Translations under genes and position numbers: made by a program
Virus record (IMG/VR): IMGVR_UViG_3300024054_000362
Location: 157,423 to 221,422 of that record
DNA from: a virus
Reading direction: 5' to 3' (one strand)
DNA length: 64,000 bases
Shown here: in pieces, positions 58,129-64,000 of the stretch
Position numbering within the stretch: position 1 is the first letter of the stretch
Layout of the letters: each line of letters opens with the position of its first letter
Notes under the pieces: model-generated
Told to the model about the DNA's origin: nothing
The model's database searches: none
What the model saw: only the letters and a program-made list of their open reading frames with translations

Positions 58129-58350
58129 ATGGGCACCAAAATCACGGCACTTGCCAAGGCGAAAAAGATCGGCATGTACGAAGACGCCAAGAGGGCGATC
58201 TTCGTCAACGTCACCGAAATCGACATCGAGCGCGCGACATGCTTCGCGCCCGACCAGTGCGCAATGGCCAAGGCTGCTTGCCGCGCAATTCCGAATGCGT
58301 TGAGGGCCTTCTTCCATGCTTATCCGGTTAACACCCCAAACATGATTTAG
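58129..58350 (+). CDS. Small unknown protein
   Basis: A 73-residue protein (KITALAKAKKIGMYEDAKRA, then TCFAPDQCAMAKAACRAI) with a CTAGGGGAACC leader. Three cysteines lie in the second half. No family is recognised. It is probably the first gene of the next operon. Confidence 0.45.
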   Translation: MGTKITALAKAKKIGMYEDAKRAIFVNVTEIDIERATCFAPDQCAMAKAACRAIPNALRAFFHAYPVNTPNMI

Positions 58351-58354
58351 ACAC

Positions 58355-58414
58355 ATGAGTACCGTACTGACACATCAAGTCACGATCTGGATGGCAGGCG
58401 ACAAGTTGTGCTGA
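58355..58414 (+). CDS. Possible leader micro-ORF before PAPS-reductase-like gene
   Basis: A 19-residue frame (MSTVLTHQVTIWMAGDK) whose TGA overlaps the GTG start at 58408. It could be a translated leader that couples the two, but it is too short to be certain. Confidence 0.25.
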   Translation: MSTVLTHQVTIWMAGDKLC

Positions 58415-59439
58415 ACCTCGCGAACTGGCGTAAGTACCAGCACCTGTTTGTCCCTCCGTCCGATCGCCCGTGCATCGCTGGAGTCAGCGGTGGTTCGACG
58501 AGTGGTGTGATGGCCGCGCTGCTCTCGGCTGCCGTGCTCATGTCGTTCCAGAACACGGGCAAAGAGCACGCGCTGACTTACGAATTCCTGGAGGCGCTCG
58601 CAGATGCTATCGGTCGCGAGATTGTCTGGTTGGAGTACCGCCCGCCCGCCTCGCGCGGGGCCCCGCCTGCGGCGGCACGTTTTGCAGTCGTAACACCGCG
58701 AACCGCTGATCGTAGCGGCGGACCGTTCGAGATGATGATGATGGACGCGATCAACGCATATCGCGCAGCCATCGGTAAGGGGCCGATCGCGCCGTGGTGG
58801 CGCTCGCGCATCTGCACGACGTACATGAAGACGCGACTCGCGCGCCGCTACGTGGAGTCGCTTGGGTGGAACGGCCACGATGAACTAGTGGGGCTTCGTG
58901 CCGACGAGCCCGATCGTGTGGCCAAACTCCGCGTGGGCGTCCCCAAGCGAATCGGTCGCCATGCGCCGCTTAGCGTCGCTGGTTTCACGGCCAACGATGT
59001 AGCTGCGTTCTGGGGTGAGCAGTCGTTCAGGCTCAACCTGCCGCCTCACCTCGGCAACTGCACTGGATGCTTTCTAAAGGACCAGGCCGACCAAAGCCGC
59101 GCGCTCGACCAGAATGGCGACGTCGATTACTGGGCGGGTATGCAGGAGCGGCATCCGGGATTCGGCGGCAAGAATCACCCCGGCTATCGTCGGCTCGCAG
59201 CCGAGGCGCCATCGCGTTACGCGATTGAGGCGGCACTGTTGGCCGGGCGAACGCCCGATAACGAGAACGGTATGGAGTCTCGTCGGTTCAAGCTTGTTGT
59301 CATCCAGGAGCGCAAGCGGCTAGCCGGACAGGTGGCGCCGTTCTCGTGTGCGTGCGAGGGCTCCGACGCACTAGCGCAGATGGACGACGACGAAGAGAAC
59401 GCATACATCGCATCACTACCAAGTGAGGACGCGGCATGA
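58408..59439 (+). CDS. PAPS-reductase-family protein
   Basis: This protein (343 aa) has the PP-loop of the family as GVSGGSTSGVMAA near residue 25 and a likely metal-binding segment NCTGCFLKDQ. It is longer than cysH and lacks the usual C-terminal motif. Family members reduce PAPS or adenylate groups, and some phage and bacterial relatives modify DNA with sulfur. Here the substrate is not known; DNA modification is one option given the methylase at 23526. It starts at a GTG that overlaps a short upstream frame. Confidence 0.75.
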   Translation: MLNLANWRKYQHLFVPPSDRPCIAGVSGGSTSGVMAALLSAAVLMSFQNTGKEHALTYEFLEALADAIGREIVWLEYRPPASRGAPPAAARFAVVTPRTADRSGGPFEMMMMDAINAYRAAIGKGPIAPWWRSRICTTYMKTRLARRYVESLGWNGHDELVGLRADEPDRVAKLRVGVPKRIGRHAPLSVAGFTANDVAAFWGEQSFRLNLPPHLGNCTGCFLKDQADQSRALDQNGDVDYWAGMQERHPGFGGKNHPGYRRLAAEAPSRYAIEAALLAGRTPDNENGMESRRFKLVVIQERKRLAGQVAPFSCACEGSDALAQMDDDEENAYIASLPSEDAA

Positions 59440-59807
59440 AGAGTGCCAATTCACAATCTAACAAGGACGGTCAGACCTGTTATGGGTGCCAACCGGATAA
59501 GCATGCCTTCTTCTACGAGAATGCTGTGTACATCGCATACTACGACACGAAGACAAAGAAGAAGAGGACCTTGCGCTTCATTCCTTCACCGGAAGCGCGG
59601 AAGAACATTCATACCTTCGACACGACCGGGAAGTTCTCTCCAGGACGCTACCGGCTGGACGCACCCAAGGGTTCGGACACGCTGGCCAGCATTCGTGAGC
59701 GGAGTCGACGTCGTCCTGGTCGACATCCTCCGAGCAACAAGCCGGTGATCAAGCGCGCTGTCAAGGCTACCGTCAAAGGGCGTCTGCAGTACGCCTACGC
59801 CTACTAG
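59436..59807 (+). CDS. Unknown basic protein
   Basis: This 123-residue protein begins with QTCYGCQPDKH and has a basic C-terminus (SRRRPGRHPPSNK, then IKRAVKATVKG). It overlaps the PAPS-reductase-like gene by four bases and may act with it. No family is recognised. Confidence 0.5.
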   Translation: MKSANSQSNKDGQTCYGCQPDKHAFFYENAVYIAYYDTKTKKKRTLRFIPSPEARKNIHTFDTTGKFSPGRYRLDAPKGSDTLASIRERSRRRPGRHPPSNKPVIKRAVKATVKGRLQYAYAY

Positions 59808-59815
59808 CCGAGACC

Positions 59816-60277
59816 GTGAAGACCGACGACGAGATCAGTCACGCGATCGCGCGAGCACACAGCGACGAAGCCGTGTTCGCTGACTACCTGCGCGGCTTTG
59901 GTCTCGTCGTCGATACACTCTCCCGCGGTTTTCGAAAGTCGCTCGACGACATCGCGCAGTACGCCCACGACGTCGACCTGCAAGTCGCCGGCTACGCTTG
60001 CCAGTACAAGCATCGCGGCAACGCGCGGCTCGCGTACATCGTCAGGAACTACTGGGGGCCGTTCCTCGACGAGAAGCAGAAGGCCGATCGCACGCCGGTC
60101 GACTTCTACATCCTCGACTTCACCGACGCGACAGTGATCGCACCGTATGCACCGGATCTGTGGAAAGTCCAGACCAACGACGATCGATCGGACCGAGCAC
60201 GCGCGAAACAGTTCTACATCGTGAACATCCGCGACTGCGTCCAGCTGCAAGCCTGGATCGACTGGCTCAGAAGCTGA
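59816..60277 (+). CDS. Unknown protein, possible nuclease fold
   Basis: This 153-residue protein (from a GTG) has the segment DVDLQVAGYACQYKHRGNAR near residue 52, with the D...QxK arrangement sometimes seen in PD-(D/E)XK nucleases, but the match is loose. It is the last gene before the tandem repeat and the cas operon. Confidence 0.45.
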   Translation: MKTDDEISHAIARAHSDEAVFADYLRGFGLVVDTLSRGFRKSLDDIAQYAHDVDLQVAGYACQYKHRGNARLAYIVRNYWGPFLDEKQKADRTPVDFYILDFTDATVIAPYAPDLWKVQTNDDRSDRARAKQFYIVNIRDCVQLQAWIDWLRS

Positions 60278-60313
60278 CGTCGAGTGATCTCGCCGCGGTT
60301 CGTTCGCATCATA

Positions 60314-60413
60314 GGCTTGACTTGTCAGGTACATCTGCGAAACGTTCAGTTCCAGTAGAGAACGGCTTGACTCGTCGAAGTCGTGCGTGAGAGGTTCAGT
60401 TCGAGTAGAGCGC
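60314..60413 (+). repeat. Two-copy 50-bp tandem repeat upstream of cas3
   Basis: Copy 1 is 60314-60363 and copy 2 is 60364-60413, exactly 50 bp apart. Both contain GGCTTGACT (60314 and 60364), then GTTCAGTTC and AGTAGAG in the same spacing. The 18 bases in the middle differ between the copies. TTGACT resembles a -35 box but no good -10 follows. It is just before the cas3 leader, so it is probably regulatory, or a degenerate CRISPR-like pair. Confidence 0.75.
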
Positions 60414-60430
60414 GACAATTTAGGGAGCAC

Positions 60431-62536
60431 ATGAAGAGCACGAGGCTAGGGCCTCGGTCACTCACTGCCCGTAGGGTTCGGGACGTTGAGCGACCACTGG
60501 TCGAGGACATTCTTGCGACCGCAGATCGTGGAGCCGCTCTCGCCGTAGCGTTCGGTGCGCAGGAAACTCGCGCTGTCTGTCTTTGGTCGGATATCGGCAA
60601 GGCATCCGAGTCCTGGCAGATCCAGCAACGCGGGTCGAAGTACGGCCTACGTATTAACCATGTTGGATTAGGCGTTTGGCACACCTTACGCGTTCCCGGC
60701 ATCCCGTCCATGCAACGATTGGCAATCGCTGTCGCGATCGCCGGTCACCATGGTGGTCTCCCAGACGCAAGTTACCTACCTGCACTGGCAGATGAGAGCG
60801 CACCGCTTCGAGAGGCGCTGATCGATCTTCCCGACGAGATCACTGCCCTTCCCGTAATGCGACAACGTCGGTTCGCAAACGCGACGCATTTGTTCATGTT
60901 CACGCAGATGATCGCGTCGGCACACATCGACGCCGACTGGCAAAACGCGGCGGAATGGGAGCGAGAAGTCTGTGGTGCGCCCATCACACGACCTTCGTAT
61001 CCGAGCATCGAACAGCTCTACCGACAGTTGGAGAGCGTGTGCAGTGACACACGGCTCGATCGGAGCGATCTCCGTACTGCGTTCCGTTTGCACTATCTAA
61101 GTGCCGCTGAACGTGTTCCGGGGTTCTATTCGTTCTCAGCCCCTCTCGGTGCGTTCAACGTCGAAGCCTTGGCGCTGTACGGGCTGGCACACGCGCGACG
61201 CAACGCACGAGAAAGGGTCATCCTTGTCTGTTCGACGCAGATGATGTTCGAAGAGTGCACAGACAAGCTTCGTGCCTCTCTCGGAGACGCATTCGCAGAG
61301 CCCGCCGCGTTCGACGTCCAAAGTTGTGGGTTCAGTCCTCGTGTCGAGACCTGGGACGCTCCTGTCGTCGTTACCGCGCTTCGAGATTTCTTAGGGCTCC
61401 TCTTTGACAATCGTCCAGCGTCTCTGCGACGTTTCCATCACCTCGCACGCGCAGTGGTCGTTGTCGTCGACGCACAACAGATCCCGTTGCCCGTGCGCAC
61501 GTTGACCCGCGAAGCGTTACAAGTACTCGTTGATCATTTCCACGCTTCGGTGTCGCTCGTGTCGGCGGTCCCCTACGGAGTCGCGGAGGACGATCGACCA
61601 GAGTTGTTGGGGCCAAAGGACGCCTTCAACACGGTCTACGGAGAGATTCAGACCACATGGCCCGATCATCACGAACCGTTACCCTCCGCCGTACAGATCG
61701 CACACGAGATCGCCGAGCACGCTGAGTGTTTGACGGTTCTCCAAGATGCATCCAGATTGCGTGAGGTAGCACAAGCGATGAGGGCGTACGTCCCCGACGT
61801 CCAGGTCACTGCCGTGTCGTCTCGGATGTGTGCTGAACATCGTCGTGCGGTGATACGTAACCTTCGTGGAGGGTGTATCATCGCCGACGAAATCGGGAGT
61901 GCTCTCGCGAGGACGTTCAATACGGTCCTGTGTGAGATGACCGAACTGCCGACCATGGCCGCTGCTGCCTGTCGTGCGTTTGGTGACGGTCAGCGGCGTG
62001 CAAACTTCAAAGTTCTTCTCTCGACGAGACGTACGGCTGGAGCTGTCGTCACGCACCTCATGTGGCGAGGTCGTTCAACACTGGCGTTTCAGGATCCCGC
62101 AACCTGGCGCGAGTACTTTCTGGACTTGCGCTCCGGGGTTCTACCAAACGATCGGCAGTGGGCCGACGCTCGTCAGGCGGACGTCGAGTGTCTTCGGTTC
62201 CGAACACTGGCCGCGGAAATGTTGCGTGTCGGCAAACGCTGCGCGGCACCTGTGAGCCTTGGGTTGGGAGAAGCCAGCCTAGTCCCGGTCGTCGTTCCTA
62301 TGCCACTGCCGAGGGGTGGCTCCAGACCGGCGACCAAAGCCTTGATCGACAGGCTTCGTGCAGACGGTTCAAGTCAAGAAATTCTACGTCGACTCATGAG
62401 CTACGTCGTGTGGATCTCCGTCGACGAGCGCACACAACTTCTTCGCGACGGTCATGCTGTCTGGGTCAGCGAGGCCGTGGTCTATGTGATCAACGAGCTT
62501 CTGTACGATGAATTTGGGCTGAAGCCACTAGCCTAG
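60431..62536 (+). CDS. cas3: Type I-C Cas3-like protein with degenerate nuclease and helicase motifs
   Basis: This 701-residue protein has full Cas3 length. HD domain: the first His of the usual EHL is Asp (VEDIL, near 24-28), HDIGK is SDIGK (53-57), but NHVGLG, AGHHGGLPD (104-112) and HIDAD (165-169) remain. Helicase: Walker A is APLGAFNV (237-244) with no GKT, DEAQ is VDAQ (346-349), SAT is SAV, and the QxxGRxxR of motif VI is AACRAFGDG. So ATP binding is probably lost, and DNA cleavage is doubtful. ATTTAGGGAGC precedes the ATG. It probably still binds Cascade. I keep the name cas3 for homology. Confidence 0.85.
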   Translation: MKSTRLGPRSLTARRVRDVERPLVEDILATADRGAALAVAFGAQETRAVCLWSDIGKASESWQIQQRGSKYGLRINHVGLGVWHTLRVPGIPSMQRLAIAVAIAGHHGGLPDASYLPALADESAPLREALIDLPDEITALPVMRQRRFANATHLFMFTQMIASAHIDADWQNAAEWEREVCGAPITRPSYPSIEQLYRQLESVCSDTRLDRSDLRTAFRLHYLSAAERVPGFYSFSAPLGAFNVEALALYGLAHARRNARERVILVCSTQMMFEECTDKLRASLGDAFAEPAAFDVQSCGFSPRVETWDAPVVVTALRDFLGLLFDNRPASLRRFHHLARAVVVVVDAQQIPLPVRTLTREALQVLVDHFHASVSLVSAVPYGVAEDDRPELLGPKDAFNTVYGEIQTTWPDHHEPLPSAVQIAHEIAEHAECLTVLQDASRLREVAQAMRAYVPDVQVTAVSSRMCAEHRRAVIRNLRGGCIIADEIGSALARTFNTVLCEMTELPTMAAAACRAFGDGQRRANFKVLLSTRRTAGAVVTHLMWRGRSTLAFQDPATWREYFLDLRSGVLPNDRQWADARQADVECLRFRTLAAEMLRVGKRCAAPVSLGLGEASLVPVVVPMPLPRGGSRPATKALIDRLRADGSSQEILRRLMSYVVWISVDERTQLLRDGHAVWVSEAVVYVINELLYDEFGLKPLA

Positions 62537-62598
62537 GTGGCTGGTCTTCCGAGCAGGTTCGCAGGGAAAGTAGGCTAGGTACGCCTTAAAAATCAAGG

Positions 62599-62620
62599 AC
62601 TTACGAGTTTACTCTCGACA
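62599..62620 (+). promoter_or_regulatory. Shared leader motif before cas5
   Basis: ACTTAC, then GAGTTT, then ACTCTCGACA. It repeats the element at 5207-5227 with one substitution and one extra base, and is preceded by CCTTAAAAATC against CCTAGGAAATC there. It lies 44 bases before the cas5 start, so cas5 and cas8 may have their own promoter, separate from cas3. Confidence 0.5.
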
Positions 62621-62663
62621 GAACGGACGCCTCGCGCGTCGTAGACAACAACAGGGAGAGCAC

Positions 62664-63299
62664 ATGAAACGGAGCAGTGTACTTGCACTACGCGCAATGG
62701 GGCGGCGCGCGTGTTGGACGAACCATCTTTGTCGTGTCGAACGACAGACATACGACATTCCTACGCCGTCTGGCGCTGTAGGGGTGTTCGAAGCTGTCAA
62801 TTGGCATCCCGGAATGCATTGGGAGCTGCACAAAATCTGGGTACTCAAGCCCATTCAGCACTTTTCACTGCGCACGAACGAGGTGAAGTGTTTCGCAGGC
62901 CGCCAGCCAATCAACATCGACAGCAATCGGACGCAGCGCAATACCGTCGGGCTCTACGACGTCGACTACATCTTCGAGGCCAGCTTCGTACTGGACGCGC
63001 GTGCGTCTCACGACGTCGCGACCAACGAAGACATCTTTCGTCGGCGCGTCAAGAACGGTGCCTGCTATCACACGCCGTATCTGGGGATGCACCCCTTTAT
63101 CTGTGACGTGATGGCGCCGCCTGCCCAGTATACGCCGATTCGCCTGAGTCGGAGTTTTGGGCGAATGTTGTACGGGTTCGACTACACGAATAAGAAGCCG
63201 ACGCCGCTCTACTTCGAAGCCTCGATGGAGAACGGTGTCGTGCAGATCCCTTCGCGTGAATACGTTCTTCAGAACCAAGGGATCAACCATGTTCCGTGA
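62664..63299 (+). CDS. cas5: Cas5c (type I-C), putative crRNA-processing endonuclease
   Basis: This protein (211 aa) has the Cas5c/Cas5d layout: RVERQTYDIPTPSGAVGVFE (near 24-43), then LKPIQHFSLRTNEVK and IFRRRVKNGACYHTPYLG (near 124-141). The Tyr and His in these segments correspond to conserved residues of the family, in which Cas5 replaces Cas6 as the pre-crRNA endonuclease; the lysine at 130 may be catalytic too. AGGGAGAGC precedes the ATG. It overlaps cas8c by 11 bases. Confidence 0.9.
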   Translation: MKRSSVLALRAMGRRACWTNHLCRVERQTYDIPTPSGAVGVFEAVNWHPGMHWELHKIWVLKPIQHFSLRTNEVKCFAGRQPINIDSNRTQRNTVGLYDVDYIFEASFVLDARASHDVATNEDIFRRRVKNGACYHTPYLGMHPFICDVMAPPAQYTPIRLSRSFGRMLYGFDYTNKKPTPLYFEASMENGVVQIPSREYVLQNQGINHVP

Positions 63300-64000
63300 G
63301 TTGTACGAATTCGCCCAGCGCAACCGATTAGCAGACCCCGGCTTTCAGAATCGATTCGTCCATTACGAGATCGTCCTCGACGAGAACGGTCGATTGATCT
63401 CAGGACATCGGATCGACGCAGAAATGCGCGCCCCCATGATGCCGAACAGGGCTGGTACCATCGTCCGTCCACAAGCTTGCATCGAATCGGTGCAGTACAT
63501 CCTTGGGCACGTCCTCGCAAAGCCGGGGGAGGACCCGCACAAGAAGCAAGAGCGTGCAGTGATTCTCTTCCGGGGACACTACGCGCACGTACACCGTATG
63601 GCGGAGGAAACCGGCGATCCCTACGCTCGGGCGTTGGCCAACTTCGTACGAGACGTCGACAATGGTGTCTATGGTCCGCCTCAACAGGCCGCCGAACGCT
63701 GTTTGGGATGGACATCTGTCGACGAACCGCTTACCGGCAGTGAGTGGTGTGTCTTCGCCGTCAAGGAACCGGATCAGCCGAAGTACTACATCCACGATCG
63801 GCCGGCGGTCTCACAGTGGCTTCGCGCGAACCGGCCCACTGCCGACAGCGACGTTGTTATCACATGCGCTGTGACAGGTCGCCAAGACAAACTCTGTATG
63901 ACGTGGAACAAGGTCAAAGGCATTCCTGGTACGCAAGGGTCAACTCTCGTTTCGTACAACCATGCCCCGTGGACTTCCTACGGCTTCGACCAAGGGGAAA
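63289..64000 (+). CDS. cas8c: Cas8c (Csd1) large subunit, cut by right edge
   Basis: The first 237 residues are visible. Family signature CAVTGRQDKL (near 193) and VKGIPGTQGSTLVSYNHAP (near 209-227) with TSYGFDQG match the conserved Csd1 core. The N-terminus MFRELYEFAQR is shorter and more divergent than in bacterial Cas8c. It recognises PAM and completes the type I-C Cascade with Cas5c and Cas7c; cas7 is expected next. AAGGGATC precedes the ATG. Confidence 0.9.
   Translation, partial: MFRELYEFAQRNRLADPGFQNRFVHYEIVLDENGRLISGHRIDAEMRAPMMPNRAGTIVRPQACIESVQYILGHVLAKPGEDPHKKQERAVILFRGHYAHVHRMAEETGDPYARALANFVRDVDNGVYGPPQQAAERCLGWTSVDEPLTGSEWCVFAVKEPDQPKYYIHDRPAVSQWLRANRPTADSDVVITCAVTGRQDKLCMTWNKVKGIPGTQGSTLVSYNHAPWTSYGFDQGE

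Noticed and set aside
60314-60413. A classical CRISPR array
   Set aside because: Only two copies, a 17-18 base variable centre (too short for a type I spacer) and no further repeats nearby, so I call it a tandem repeat and leave the crRNA-like idea as a finding.
60724-60739. Near-palindrome AATCGCTGTCGCGATC in cas3
   Set aside because: It is inside the conserved coding sequence for LAIAVAIAG and is explained by codons.
1-64000. tRNA or rRNA genes
   Set aside because: I saw no convincing tRNA cloverleaf, GTTCRANNC loop with matching arms, or rRNA segment by eye; a covariance search was not possible.

Overview
The window looks like part of a large dsDNA bacteriophage genome, probably a huge or jumbo phage of a GC-rich bacterium. 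Genes are short and tightly packed, many with ATGA or TGATG overlaps. There is a full viral replication and nucleotide-synthesis set, several selfish elements (three inteins, one HNH and one GIY-YIG endonuclease), many small orphan genes, and no ribosomal, tRNA or housekeeping genes. No terminase, portal or major capsid gene is visible, so assignment to a phage rests on gene content and layout.

Region 1 (about 0-22.5 kb) is a mixed-strand module that looks structural, lytic or virion-associated. It holds an SGNH hydrolase, an SleB-like hydrolase, two M23 peptidases, a C39-like peptidase and a lytic transglycosylase. Most of these, with several unknown proteins, end in a hydrophobic helix followed by a basic tail. 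There are also glycosyltransferases and methyltransferases, a 2OG-oxygenase-like protein, a GP88-family protein, and a run of small proteins ending in Arg/Lys tails. Most operon heads here carry a 16-bp palindrome, GATCGC-N4-GCGATC.

Region 2 (22.5-45.2 kb, almost all minus strand) is the replication and metabolism module: D12-class adenine methylase, thymidylate kinase, XPD/DinG-like helicase, a uracil-DNA-glycosylase/DNA polymerase A fusion with an intein, a fusion carrying a dead primase-polymerase domain, a HerA-like ATPase, class I ribonucleotide reductase (small subunit with intein), an SSB-like protein, a Sak4-like recombinase, a Cas4/RecB-like Fe-S nuclease with an intein in its active site, and an SF2 helicase. 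Region 3 (45.2-45.5 kb) is a divergent, palindrome-rich gap with DnaA-box-like sequences, a candidate origin.

Region 4 (45.5-60.3 kb, all plus strand) holds an excisionase-like HTH protein, an AAA+ helicase, a long ThyX, an active-looking primase-polymerase, a GIY-YIG endonuclease, a SLOG protein, a PAPS-reductase-family protein and many small zinc-binding or unknown proteins.

Region 5 (60.3 kb to the right edge) is the most striking. It is a phage-borne type I-C CRISPR-Cas operon (cas3-like, cas5c, cas8c, cut by the window end). The Cas3-like protein keeps full length but has lost the helicase motifs and part of the HD nuclease site, which suggests a Cascade that binds without cutting or one with another effector. 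A two-copy 50-bp tandem repeat precedes it. No array, cas7 or adaptation genes lie within the window.
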